From: an uncultured Clostridia bacterium
GTDB taxonomy: Bacteria > Bacillota > Clostridia > Oscillospirales > Acutalibacteraceae
Direction: 5' to 3'
Length of the DNA: 64,000 nt
NCBI GenBank assembly: GCA_944384855.1
Contig: CALWUY010000056.1
Span: forward strand, 1-64,000
Part shown: positions 35,448 to 44,174 of the stretch, in pieces
Layout: each line of letters begins with the position of its first letter
Numbering within the stretch: the first letter of the stretch is position 1
The notes under the pieces: generated by a model
What the model saw: only the letters and a program-made list of their open reading frames with translations
The model's database searches: none
What the model was told of the DNA's origin: nothing
Position numbers and translations under genes: made by a program

Positions 35448-35481
35448 GCCGCTTATTCCAAAAGAATAGGCGGCTTTTTTT
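35448..35481 (+). terminator. Rho-independent terminator
   Basis: 11-bp stem (35448-35458 with 35464-35474, one G-T pair) followed by seven T residues. A further AGCCGA/TCGGCT hairpin (35494-35518) lies in the parA leader. Confidence 0.88.
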
Positions 35482-35544
35482 ATTCCCCTACATAGCCGAT
35501 CATTCGCCGTGGTCGGCTAAATCTGTATAAAGGAGGACACGCAA

Positions 35545-36366
35545 ATGGCGAAAACAAAGGTTATTGCCGTAGCAAACCAAAAGGGCGGCGTGGGTAAAAC
35601 CACAACCGTGTATAATCTCGGAGCCGGTCTTGCGATGCACGGCAAAAAGGTCTTGCTTGTGGATGTTGACCCACAGGGCGATTTAACCAAGATGTTGGGA
35701 CAGCGCAAACCCCACGATATGCCGTTGACCCTCGGTAACTGTATGAACGATATTGTTGCGGGAAACGAGGTCACGGAGCATCCGGAAATCCTGCACCATT
35801 ATGAAGGCTTCGACTTTGTACCCGGCAACCGCACTTTATCTGCGGTGGAAACGGGACTTGTCAATGCGTTCAGTCGTGAAACCGTACTGCGACAATATAT
35901 TGACAGCGTAAAAGACGGTTACGACTACGTGCTACTTGATTGCCGCCCGTCCCTTGGTATGTTGGTTATTAATGCACTGTCTGCATCCGATTACGTGCTT
36001 GTCCCCGTACAAGCGGAGTATTTTGCGGCGGAAGATATGACCGAATTACTCGGCACGGTACGGCAGGTAAAGCGGCAGATCAATCCCAAGTTAGATGTAG
36101 GCGGAATATTTTTGACGATGGCAAATGATACCAACTTCCGCAAGGACGTGGTAAAGGCTATCAAAGAGAACTACAAACGGCACTTTCCCGTCTTCGATAC
36201 GGTTATCCCCGCTACCGTAAGACTTGGAGAAATCAGTACCAAGGACAAGAGCATATTCAAGCACGACCCAAACGGCAAAGCCGCAAAAGCGTATGCGAAC
36301 TTGGTAAAGGAGGTGCAAGGAATTGGCGAAAGACAGCGTATCCAGCCTTCTGACCTCAGTAGATGA
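35545..36366 (+). CDS. parA: ParA family partition ATPase
   Basis: 273 residues. Deviant Walker A NQKGGVGKTTTVYNL (with signature Lys), Walker B-like DYVLLDCRPSLGML, and LLVDVDPQGDLTKML. No N-terminal helix-turn-helix, so it is a short Soj-type ParA. With the overlapping parB it should position the excised circular form of the element or aid its maintenance. AGGAGG precedes the ATG. First gene of the long element transcript. Confidence 0.93.
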   Translation: MAKTKVIAVANQKGGVGKTTTVYNLGAGLAMHGKKVLLVDVDPQGDLTKMLGQRKPHDMPLTLGNCMNDIVAGNEVTEHPEILHHYEGFDFVPGNRTLSAVETGLVNAFSRETVLRQYIDSVKDGYDYVLLDCRPSLGMLVINALSASDYVLVPVQAEYFAAEDMTELLGTVRQVKRQINPKLDVGGIFLTMANDTNFRKDVVKAIKENYKRHFPVFDTVIPATVRLGEISTKDKSIFKHDPNGKAAKAYANLVKEVQGIGERQRIQPSDLSR

Positions 36367-37246
36367 GCTTTTTACCATCCAAGAGGAACGGGATATAGCC
36401 AAGAGAGAAACCGTGATGGATATTCCGTTAGCGGAAATCAGCGACTTTCCCAATCATCCGTTCAAGGTAACGGTGGATGAAAAGATGCTTGAAATGGCAG
36501 ACAGCGTAAAGCGGTACGGCGTGTTAGTCCCTGCCATTGTACGACCGAAGCAAAACGGCGGTTATGAAATGATTGCCGGACATAGGCGTAAAAAGGCAAG
36601 CGAGCTTGCACAGCGACCGACACTTAACTGTATCGTCCGTGATCTGACCGACGATGAAGCCATTATTATAATGGTGGACTCCAACCTCCAACGAGAGGTT
36701 ATCTTGCCCAGCGAAAAGGCGTATGCTTATAAAATGAAGTTGGACGCTATGAAAAGGCAAGGACAAAGGACGGATTTAACTTTATCGCCAATGGCGACAA
36801 AGTTGGATTCTGCGGCGGAACTTGGAAAACAGAGTGGCGAAAGCCGTGACCAAGTATTCCGCTATATGCGTTTAACTAACCTTATCCCCGAATTGCTTGA
36901 TATGGTGGACGAAAACAAAATTGCATTAAGACCCGCCGTAGAGCTTTCCTATCTCGCCGAAAAAGAACAACGGTTACTGTACGAGGAAATCGGGTACTCC
37001 GATTGCACACCGTCCCACGCTCAGGCAATTAAAATGCGTAAGTTTGCAGAGCAAGGTCAATTAAACGCCGAGGTCATTTCTTCTATTATGCAGGAGGAAA
37101 AACCGAACCAAAAGGAGCAGTTTAGGATGCCAAGAGAAAAAATCAGCAAGTATTTTCCTGCGGGGACGCCTGCGGAAAAGATTGAGGACACCATTATCAA
37201 GGCGCTGGAGCTGTATCGCAGACGACAGCGTGATATGGAGCGTTGA
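36323..37246 (+). CDS. parB: ParB/RepB/Spo0J family partition protein
   Basis: 307 residues from a TTG start at 36323, eight bases after AAGGAGGTG. It overlaps the end of parA by 44 bases. ParB N-terminal nuclease/CTPase-like part: IPLAEISDFPNHPFKV, MADSVKRYGVLVPAIVRP, MIAGHRRKKASELA, VDSNLQREVILPSEKA; then a helix-turn-helix (SGESRDQVFRYMRLTNLIPELL) and a C-terminal EKIEDTIIKALELYRRR segment. It should bind parS-like sites; none was identified by eye. Confidence 0.93.
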   Translation: MAKDSVSSLLTSVDELFTIQEERDIAKRETVMDIPLAEISDFPNHPFKVTVDEKMLEMADSVKRYGVLVPAIVRPKQNGGYEMIAGHRRKKASELAQRPTLNCIVRDLTDDEAIIIMVDSNLQREVILPSEKAYAYKMKLDAMKRQGQRTDLTLSPMATKLDSAAELGKQSGESRDQVFRYMRLTNLIPELLDMVDENKIALRPAVELSYLAEKEQRLLYEEIGYSDCTPSHAQAIKMRKFAEQGQLNAEVISSIMQEEKPNQKEQFRMPREKISKYFPAGTPAEKIEDTIIKALELYRRRQRDMER

Positions 37247-37284
37247 TGTGACTACCAAGGGGTTAGTGTACCCTTTTATATCAA

Positions 37285-37312
37285 GGGGAACGACGGTGGT
37301 CGTTTGCTCCCC
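37285..37312 (+). other. Stable hairpin after parB without T run
   Basis: GGGGAACGAC (37285-37294) pairs with GTCGTT (37299-37304) and, after a 4-base bulge, CCCC (37309-37312). It lies in the 180-base gap between parB and the lipoprotein gene. More likely a processing or stability element than a terminator. Confidence 0.4.
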
Positions 37313-37428
37313 CTCTCCACACCTCACCCCCTCAAAAACCTGCTGTACCTGCCGAAAAAAGAGATATTATCGCAGACTTGCAAATTATCGAAATCTCCGT
37401 AAACTGAAAGCCAAAAGGAGGTTTTACG

Positions 37429-38157
37429 ATGAAACGCATATTTTTGATTTTGGCGGTTATCCTCATTCTCTTAACAGGCTGTAACAATTCGACGGAATTA
37501 TCGGATACGCCTACGGAGAGCATACCCGCTATTGTGATAACGGAAACGGTCACAACACCCACTACCGAGAACGAAGATCCGAAAGGGACAACTGATATTG
37601 CTGATGCGGCATCTTCTTTTTCGGCAAGTAAAGAAACCGAAACGACCAAACCCGAAGAAACAGTAAGCGAAACAAAAAACTCCGTGAACACCGAGCAGCC
37701 TGCTACAACCAAGAAAAAGGAAACGGCAACTACTACACCTACCGAAACAAAACCCACTGTAACTACTACTGAACCAAAGGAAACCGAACTCGCAGAAACA
37801 CAGCCGATTGAGCAACCGCAAGAGAATATACCCGAAACGACCATACCAACCGAGAATAAAAACGAGCCTACGGAAGAACAAACACCCGAAACAAAAGAGT
37901 CACCCAAAGCTTTTGATATTGACTATTGGCTCAATTACGCAAAAAACTATGCACAGAGCAAAGGTCTTGTTTTAGATGCTGCCGCAGTCGATTGTTGGGA
38001 TAATCCCATACGAGCAGGTTCACATTGTGTCTATCTTGAACGAGATATACAAAGCCGCTTGAACCGATATGCAAACGATGAAGATATAACCGATGTTTGG
38101 ATATGGGCAGAGTCTGTCGGAAACGATTGTTACGATATTTATATCGGTTACGCTTAA
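37429..38157 (+). CDS. Surface lipoprotein with Thr/Glu/Pro-rich stalk
   Basis: 242 residues. Lipobox ILLTGC at about residue 18, then some 140 residues of low-complexity Thr/Glu/Pro/Lys stalk (TTKKKETATTTPTETKPT) and a compact C-terminal domain of about 80 residues (AFDIDYWLNYAKNYAQSKGL...NDCYDIYIGYA) with three Cys. The stalk would lift this domain off the membrane. I do not recognise the domain; similar short domains occur in element-borne Firmicutes lipoproteins. AAAGGAGG precedes the ATG. A terminator follows, before the adhesin gene. Confidence 0.75.
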   Translation: MKRIFLILAVILILLTGCNNSTELSDTPTESIPAIVITETVTTPTTENEDPKGTTDIADAASSFSASKETETTKPEETVSETKNSVNTEQPATTKKKETATTTPTETKPTVTTTEPKETELAETQPIEQPQENIPETTIPTENKNEPTEEQTPETKESPKAFDIDYWLNYAKNYAQSKGLVLDAAAVDCWDNPIRAGSHCVYLERDIQSRLNRYANDEDITDVWIWAESVGNDCYDIYIGYA

Positions 38158-38172
38158 CAAAATAATCTAATG

Positions 38173-38202
38173 AACGCACCGTGAAAAATCGGTGCGTTTT
38201 TC
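38173..38202 (+). terminator. Rho-independent terminator between lipoprotein and adhesin genes
   Basis: AACGCACCG (38173-38181) pairs with CGGTGCGTT (38190-38198) followed by a T run. Confidence 0.8.
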
Positions 38203-38222
38203 TATTTCAAAGGAGGATTTTT

Positions 38223-41200
38223 ATGAAAAGTAAATTCTTTAAGAAGGTTACTTCGGTATTTCTTGCCGCAGTAATATGTCTTTCTAATTTTATCGGCATA
38301 GGCTCAATAACTGCCTTCGCCGCAGAAAACACAACTGATGAGGTTGTTATGATTGCTTTCCCACGTGAGGGCGATGAAAACTTCAGCGGAGCTTGGGGGC
38401 ATAACGGACTTCGCTTTATGAATGGGTGGTATGAAGACAAGGTAACAAGAGAAACGATTTATACCATCGGCTCGTGGACAGGCAATGTGTGTTATTGCAT
38501 TGAACCCGGTACACCGCTTAACATTGGCGATGTTATGACAAAGCGTGATGAAAGTTATTGGGACAATTACCCATCAACCTATAATAAAACAATTTCTGCC
38601 GATGAAATCAAATTGTTTATTGGTCGAATTTTTCAGTATGGTTATACGGGTAGTGTAAGTAGCGAGTGGCGCACTCAAAATGCAAGCGACGCAGACAAAC
38701 TTGCACACATTATGGCAACACAGACTCTCATTTGGGAAACAGTTGTCGGTGAGCGTGACGGCAACTTTAACCACGTTGATACGGGTAGCTATGATGCAGT
38801 AAACGACCGTGTAAGCAAGAACCATCCGCTTTACAGTCAATATATCAGCTACTACAACAGTATGGTATCCCATATGCAGAAACACTCCAAAGTACCGAGC
38901 TTCTTTGCGAAGTCTACTTCTAAGGCTCAGGATATTGAACTTGAGTGGAACGGCATAAACTATTCCACTACACTCACCGATACCAATAACGTGTTGGGTA
39001 ATTATTCTTTTTCCGCAAGTGAATCGGGTGTTGATTTCTCCGTGAGTGGTAATAAGTTGACTATCACAGCAACCAAAGCACCTACAAGTAAAGTGAGCAT
39101 TACCGCAACGAAGAATGATTCCGTGCGAAAAGGCGTTGTTATTTGGTCTGATGGTGTTTTGTCGCCCGGTAAAAATCTGCAAGACTTATCAACATTTGCC
39201 GCAGAAGTAAACGACCCCGTGAGGGGTTATCTCAATATCAAGGTCAGCTTGGGTTCTGCCAAAATCATTAAGACCTCTGAGGACGGTAATGTATCGGGCA
39301 TTTCTTTTACCATTACCGGCAACGGTGTTAATAAGACCGTAAAGACGGGTTCTAATGGCGAAGTTGTCATTGATAACCTTAGTCCCGGCACTTACACCGT
39401 TACAGAGCAGTCTATCGGTTATTATGAGCCGCAGCAGTCCAAGACTGTAACGGTCGTGAGTGGTCAGACGACTTCGGTAAGCTTTAAGAACGTTCTCAAG
39501 CGTAGCGATTTGAAAGTTATCAAGACTTCCGAAGATAATATGAATGAGGGCGTAAAGTTCCACCTTTACGGAAAGTCCACTTCGGGACAGAGCGTTGACC
39601 TCTATGCCACTACCGATAAAAGCGGTGTGGCGATGTTCAAAAATGTGCTTGTAGGCACAAACTACACCCTTGAAGAAGTCGAAACCGCAGAAAGATATAT
39701 TATCCCTGACAGTCAGGTTGTGGTTATCGAATGGGAAAAAGTTACCGAGAACGACTTTTATAACGAACTCAAGCGTGGCGATCTTAAAGTCGTAAAGACC
39801 TCCGAAGATAATATGGTTGAGGGGGTGAAGTTCCACCTTTACGGTACTTCTCTCAGCGGTCATAAGGTGGACGAATACGCAGTTACCGATAAAAACGGTG
39901 TTGCAATGTTTGAAGATGTACTCATTGGCTCTCGTTATACCCTTGAGGAAGTAAACACCGCAGAAAAGTATATCGTTCCCAAAGCACAGACTGTTGAAAT
40001 CGAATGGAACAAGGTCGTAAACAAGTCCTTTGAGAACATTCTGAAGCGTGGCGATCTCAAGGTGGTTAAGACTGCCGAAGATAAGCTCGTTGAAGGACTT
40101 AAGTTCCATTTGTACGGCACTTCTCTCAGCGGAATTAAGGTCGATGAATATGTAATTACCGACAAGAACGGTGTTGCCACTTTCAAGAATATTCTTATCG
40201 GTTCTAACTTCACTATTGAAGAAGTAAATACCCCTATCCGCTATGTCATTCCTGAAAGTCAGAGTGCAGTCATTGAGTGGAACAAAGTAACCGAGAAATC
40301 TTTTGAGAACATTTTGAAAAAGTGGAGAGCTGATGTATATAAGCTTGACTCCGAACTTGCCGACAAAAATGGCGGTAGTGGTGTTCCCGTAAAGTTAGTT
40401 GACGGTGATTCCGATGAAATGATTGAGAAGTTGGGCGGAGCTTACGGACAGACTCAGGGCGATGCCACTCTCGGCGGCGCTGTGTACGGTGTATATAAGG
40501 GCGAAACTCTTGTAGACACTTATACAACTGATGAAAAAGGATACTTTATCACCAACTACTATGTATGCGGTGATGATTGGAGCATCCGTGAAATCACTCC
40601 GTCTGAGGGTTACTTGCTCGACACTACTATCTATCACGTTGACTGCTCGGCTGAAAACTACACCGTAGAACTCAATACCGAGTACCCTGATGTTTATGAG
40701 AAAGTCATTAAGGGTAATATCGCTATTATCAAACACACCGATGACGGCAGCACCAAAATCGAAACTCCCGAAGAAGGTGCAAAGTTTGAGATCTTCTTGA
40801 AAGCCGCAGGCAGTTATAAGAACGCAAAGGAAACCGAGCGTGATATTATCGTCTGTGATGAACACGGCTTCGGACAGACAAAGATGCTCCCTTACGGTGT
40901 ATATACCGTGCATCAGGTTAGCGGTTGGGACGGTCGTGAGTTGATGCCTGACTTTGATGTGTATATCGCACAGAACGAAACAACCTACCGTTACCTTATC
41001 AATAACGCTAACTTTGAGAGCTATGTGCGAGTGGTAAAGGTGGATGCAGAAACGGAAAAGACTATCCCTTATGCGGGTGCAGCCTTCAAGATTTACAATC
41101 CTGACGGTGAGCTTGTAAAGATGACTTTCACTTATCCTACACCTACTACCATTGATACCTTCTACACCGATGCCAACGGTTCGCTCGTTACCCCTGAAAA

Positions 41201-43121
41201 GCTCCCTTACGGCAAGGGTTACTACCTTGTAGAAGTCGAAGCTCCTTTCGGGTATGTGCTTGACACTACTCCCGTGTATTTTGATGTAACGGAAGATAAT
41301 TCTACTACTGAGGAAAGCGGGGTTACTGTGATTAAGGTCAACAAAGCGAACATTGCACAGAAAGGCACAATTACCATCACCAAGCAAGGCGAGGTCTTTT
41401 CCTCCGTTACCGAGCAGGACGGCGTGTATCAGCCTGTATATGAAATCAAGGGTCTTGCAGGTGCGGTCTATGAAATTACCGCAGCCGAGGACATTGTGAC
41501 CCTTGACGGCACAACCCGTTATACCAAGGGTGAGGTTGTCGATACAATCACCACGGCGGCAGATGGAACTGCTGAGAGCTGCGAACTCTATCTCGGAAAA
41601 TACCAAATTTCCGAAATCACTGCCCCTTTTGGAATGGTGCTCAACGGCGAAAAGGTTGATGTGGAGCTTGTGTATTCCGGACAGGAAGTTGCCGTTACAA
41701 GTACCTCTGCCTCCTTTGTCAATGAGCGACAGAAGGTAGAAATCGACCTTGTAAAGAACCTTGAAATTGACGAGCTTTTCGGCATCGGCAATAACGGTGA
41801 AATCAGCAAGGTACAGTTTGGCTTGTATGCGGCTGAGGATATGACAGCCGAGGACGGTAAGGTTATCCCCAAGGACGGACTTATTGAAACCGCCTACTGT
41901 GATGAAAACGGCAAGATTGCCTTTACAACAGACCTTCCCGTGGGAGCAAGCGTGTATATCAAGGAAATTGCAACCGACTCCCACTATATTCTCTCCGATA
42001 CCGTTTATCCCGTAGTCTTTGAGTATGCGGGACAGGACACCGATACCGTGAAAATTAGCGTGAATGACGGTGCTGCCATTGAAAACGAGATTGTTCGTGG
42101 CAACATTCTCGGCAAGAAATTGGACGAGGACGGCTTTGCCATCTGCGGTGCGCTGTTTGGCTTGTTCCGTGAAAATGAAACCGAGTTTACCGCAGATACC
42201 GCATTGATGACCTGCGAAAGTAACGAAATCGGTGTTTTCCTCTTTGAAAACGTACCTTTCGGCAGATACGTTGTGCGTGAAATTAAGGCGGCTCCTGCTT
42301 TCGTGCTGAACGAAAACAGTTATGCCGTGACGGTGAGCGAGGACGATAAAACGGTGGGAATCGTCATTGAGAACCGCTTTATTGTCGGCTCTGTGCAGAC
42401 CACAAAGGTTGACAAGGATTATCCCGAAAACAAGCTGACGGGTGCCGTGTTTGAAATCTATGCGGACGTGGACGGCAACGGCGAGTTTAATGCGGAAATC
42501 GACAAGCTCGTAGGTGAAATGACCGAGGTGGAAACGGGCATTTACCGTATGGATAACTTGCGATATAACGGCTATTTCCTTTACGAAAAGACCGCACCCG
42601 AATTTTTTAACAAGGATGACGGTTACTATTATTTTGAGATCACCGCAGACGGTGAAACCGTTATTGTTGAAAACGAAGCAGGTGTTGGCTTTACGAATAC
42701 CGCCAAGGTTGGCTCTCTTAAAATCGTAAAGACCTCCTCTGACGGCGTTGTGGGAGGCTTCTCCTTCCGTGTCACCGGCACAAACGGTTATGACGAGGTA
42801 TTCACCACCGATGCAAACGGTGAAATTATCATTGAAAACCTCCGTATTGACGGTGAGTACGTTGTATCCGAGGTGTCCGATGATAAGAACGCCGATTATA
42901 TTCTCCCCGAAGATAAAACGGCGGCAGTTATTGAGGGTTCCGTTACTATCGTAGAGATGCACAATGAACGCAAACCCGAACCCGTACCCGAAGTGCCTGA
43001 CTCTCCGCAGACGGGCGATAACAGTAATCTGCCCCTTTGGTTCGGCTTGATGGGTCTGTCGGGTGCATCCCTTATCGGCATTACTCTTTACAGCAGAAAA
43101 CGACGCAGAGAGGAGATGTAA
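38223..43121 (+). CDS. Large thioester/Cna-B adhesin anchored by sortase
   Basis: 1632 residues. Signal peptide (MKSKFFKKVTSVFLAAVICL...TAFA). Thioester-type domain with C92 in CYCIEPG and Q167 in MATQTLIWE, able to form an internal Cys-Gln thioester for covalent host binding. Then a run of Cna-B/SpaA-like domains, including three 91-residue repeats. The C-terminus has an LPXTG-like signal SPQTG (about 1594), a membrane helix and a KRRR tail. Isopeptide-forming Lys/Glu/Asn positions are expected in Cna-B domains but were not assigned. No sortase gene is in the window. AAAGGAGG precedes ATG 38223. This is element cargo, likely for adhesion or mating contact. Confidence 0.9.
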   Translation: MKSKFFKKVTSVFLAAVICLSNFIGIGSITAFAAENTTDEVVMIAFPREGDENFSGAWGHNGLRFMNGWYEDKVTRETIYTIGSWTGNVCYCIEPGTPLNIGDVMTKRDESYWDNYPSTYNKTISADEIKLFIGRIFQYGYTGSVSSEWRTQNASDADKLAHIMATQTLIWETVVGERDGNFNHVDTGSYDAVNDRVSKNHPLYSQYISYYNSMVSHMQKHSKVPSFFAKSTSKAQDIELEWNGINYSTTLTDTNNVLGNYSFSASESGVDFSVSGNKLTITATKAPTSKVSITATKNDSVRKGVVIWSDGVLSPGKNLQDLSTFAAEVNDPVRGYLNIKVSLGSAKIIKTSEDGNVSGISFTITGNGVNKTVKTGSNGEVVIDNLSPGTYTVTEQSIGYYEPQQSKTVTVVSGQTTSVSFKNVLKRSDLKVIKTSEDNMNEGVKFHLYGKSTSGQSVDLYATTDKSGVAMFKNVLVGTNYTLEEVETAERYIIPDSQVVVIEWEKVTENDFYNELKRGDLKVVKTSEDNMVEGVKFHLYGTSLSGHKVDEYAVTDKNGVAMFEDVLIGSRYTLEEVNTAEKYIVPKAQTVEIEWNKVVNKSFENILKRGDLKVVKTAEDKLVEGLKFHLYGTSLSGIKVDEYVITDKNGVATFKNILIGSNFTIEEVNTPIRYVIPESQSAVIEWNKVTEKSFENILKKWRADVYKLDSELADKNGGSGVPVKLVDGDSDEMIEKLGGAYGQTQGDATLGGAVYGVYKGETLVDTYTTDEKGYFITNYYVCGDDWSIREITPSEGYLLDTTIYHVDCSAENYTVELNTEYPDVYEKVIKGNIAIIKHTDDGSTKIETPEEGAKFEIFLKAAGSYKNAKETERDIIVCDEHGFGQTKMLPYGVYTVHQVSGWDGRELMPDFDVYIAQNETTYRYLINNANFESYVRVVKVDAETEKTIPYAGAAFKIYNPDGELVKMTFTYPTPTTIDTFYTDANGSLVTPEKLPYGKGYYLVEVEAPFGYVLDTTPVYFDVTEDNSTTEESGVTVIKVNKANIAQKGTITITKQGEVFSSVTEQDGVYQPVYEIKGLAGAVYEITAAEDIVTLDGTTRYTKGEVVDTITTAADGTAESCELYLGKYQISEITAPFGMVLNGEKVDVELVYSGQEVAVTSTSASFVNERQKVEIDLVKNLEIDELFGIGNNGEISKVQFGLYAAEDMTAEDGKVIPKDGLIETAYCDENGKIAFTTDLPVGASVYIKEIATDSHYILSDTVYPVVFEYAGQDTDTVKISVNDGAAIENEIVRGNILGKKLDEDGFAICGALFGLFRENETEFTADTALMTCESNEIGVFLFENVPFGRYVVREIKAAPAFVLNENSYAVTVSEDDKTVGIVIENRFIVGSVQTTKVDKDYPENKLTGAVFEIYADVDGNGEFNAEIDKLVGEMTEVETGIYRMDNLRYNGYFLYEKTAPEFFNKDDGYYYFEITADGETVIVENEAGVGFTNTAKVGSLKIVKTSSDGVVGGFSFRVTGTNGYDEVFTTDANGEIIIENLRIDGEYVVSEVSDDKNADYILPEDKTAAVIEGSVTIVEMHNERKPEPVPEVPDSPQTGDNSNLPLWFGLMGLSGASLIGITLYSRKRRREEM
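39495..40313 (+). repeat. Three in-frame 273-bp repeats in the adhesin gene
   Basis: Units at 39495-39767, 39768-40040 and 40041-40313, each starting with codons for (L)KR(G/S)DLKV and containing GVKFHLYG or GLKFHLYG. The period is exactly 273 bases (91 codons). The protein repeats are closely similar while the DNA has many silent differences, so they are not a very recent duplication. Confidence 0.9.
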
Positions 43122-43124
43122 ACC

Positions 43125-43217
43125 GTGGATGTTAAAACATTGATAGGTTTAGGCTTATTCTTGGCGGTAGGCGCTTTGCTGATTTACTTCCGCATCCGCA
43201 ACGCCAAAAAGAAATGA
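43125..43217 (+). CDS. 30-residue single-helix membrane microprotein
   Basis: GTG start with AGGAG at 43111-43115, inside the last codons of the adhesin gene. The product (MDVKTLIGLGLFLAVGALL, then IYFRIRNAKKK) is one membrane helix with a basic cytoplasmic tail. It begins three bases after the adhesin stop and is followed by a stable hairpin. It may help adhesin assembly or sorting; this is inference from position. Confidence 0.6.
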   Translation: MDVKTLIGLGLFLAVGALLIYFRIRNAKKK

Positions 43218-43223
43218 CCCCGT

Positions 43224-43245
43224 GGGGCGGCTGAAAAGCCGTCCC
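43224..43245 (+). other. GAAA-tetraloop hairpin after the adhesin/microprotein genes
   Basis: GGGGCGGCT (43224-43232) pairs with AGCCGTCCC (43237-43245) around GAAA. There is no T run, so it probably protects or punctuates the mRNA rather than terminating it. Confidence 0.5.
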
Positions 43246-43284
43246 TGTTACATACCGATAATTCAGTAAAAGGAGATGCGAACA

Positions 43285-43899
43285 ATGGAACAGGAAAAGC
43301 GAATGGCGGAAAACTATGAGATTAAAAACGCTTTCCGCATTGGCAAAAGTGAGGTCGTTTTCGGTGTAGATGAGCACAGCGAAAACCCGTTTTTCTGCGG
43401 CTTTTGCGAAAAAGAAAACCTTATCGTTATGGTTCGTGAACGGTACACGGAATGTATGGTGGGCAATGACTACATTGGTATGTTGGAACTCTTTGCCGAC
43501 CGTGTGAAAGAGCTGACCGAAAAGGTACGGGCGGAGTGGGCAAAGATTACCGTCCCTCGTACACCTATCACACCCGATATGTGTTTCCCCAACGACTACG
43601 ATAAAAATATCGAAGGTCAGGTCGTGGCAATCAGCAAGACGGTGTTTCGCCCCGAATATCAGAGCGCCGATCATCAGCTCGTATATGTTACGGGCGGTAA
43701 CGGAGCCAAGGGCAACCCCCACGGCAGAGCGTGTTTCTGTAAGAACCTCTATACCGGTAAAGAACTGCGCTACGAGCGTTATGAGGTCGAGGGTGTTGTT
43801 AAGCCGGAGTGTATGCCCGAATGGGCAAAGGAACGGCTTGCGGAAATCCAAAAGCAGATACAAGCCGAAAAACAAGCACAACGGAGGGAGGAACGATAA
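43285..43899 (+). CDS. Conserved element protein of unknown function
   Basis: 204 residues, soluble, no signal. Start ATG 43285 with AAAGGAG upstream. The N-terminal segment NYEIKNAFRIGKSEVVFGVDE resembles the N-terminal part of the next protein (AGYTITDSIFIGKAEFVIG), so the two may share a small domain. A C-terminal charged helix (about 180-204) follows. Overlaps the next start (TAATG). Genes like this are common between adhesin or cargo and the helicase gene in Tn1549-like elements. Function unknown. Confidence 0.7.
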   Translation: MEQEKRMAENYEIKNAFRIGKSEVVFGVDEHSENPFFCGFCEKENLIVMVRERYTECMVGNDYIGMLELFADRVKELTEKVRAEWAKITVPRTPITPDMCFPNDYDKNIEGQVVAISKTVFRPEYQSADHQLVYVTGGNGAKGNPHGRACFCKNLYTGKELRYERYEVEGVVKPECMPEWAKERLAEIQKQIQAEKQAQRREER

Positions 43900-44174
43900 T
43901 GAGCAGAACCAACGCAGGATATACCATTACCGACTCTATCTTTATCGGTAAGGCAGAGTTTGTAATCGGACATAACCCCTCATTCTCTACGCCGTATGTT
44001 ACTTGGGAATGTAAGGACGGCGATAATTACTTTTGGGGGCATTATCTGACCGAGAGAAAAGCCGCCGAAAGAGATTTGTTGGAACGAGCACAGACCGAAC
44101 TCAGCCTGCAGGAGCAGCAGAAACCGTCGCAGGAGCAGAACACTCAAAACAAAGGAAAGGAGCGTGACCGCTAA
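43899..44174 (+). CDS. Small conserved element protein
   Basis: 91 residues. N-terminal domain of about 60 residues (GYTITDSIFIGKAEFVIG, PYVTWECKDGDNYFWGHYL) and a Gln/Glu/Lys-rich helical tail. GGAGG lies before the ATG, which overlaps the previous stop; its own stop overlaps the next start. It shares the FxIGK/F-VIG pattern with its upstream neighbour. No known family recognised with confidence. Confidence 0.7.
   Translation: MSRTNAGYTITDSIFIGKAEFVIGHNPSFSTPYVTWECKDGDNYFWGHYLTERKAAERDLLERAQTELSLQEQQKPSQEQNTQNKGKERDR

Noticed and set aside
37182-37484. Plus-strand open frame across the parB-lipoprotein gap
   Set aside because: It overlaps parB and the lipoprotein gene in another frame, has no ribosome binding site and gives a composition unlike a protein. 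The gap holds a hairpin instead.
39495-40313. CRISPR-like periodic repeat
   Set aside because: The 273-base period is in-frame protein repetition in the adhesin gene, not short repeats with spacers.
40395-42962. Very long open frame on the minus strand opposite the adhesin gene
   Set aside because: It has no ribosome binding site and a composition expected from the mirror of the adhesin codons. The sense strand has clear domains, a signal peptide and a sortase signal.
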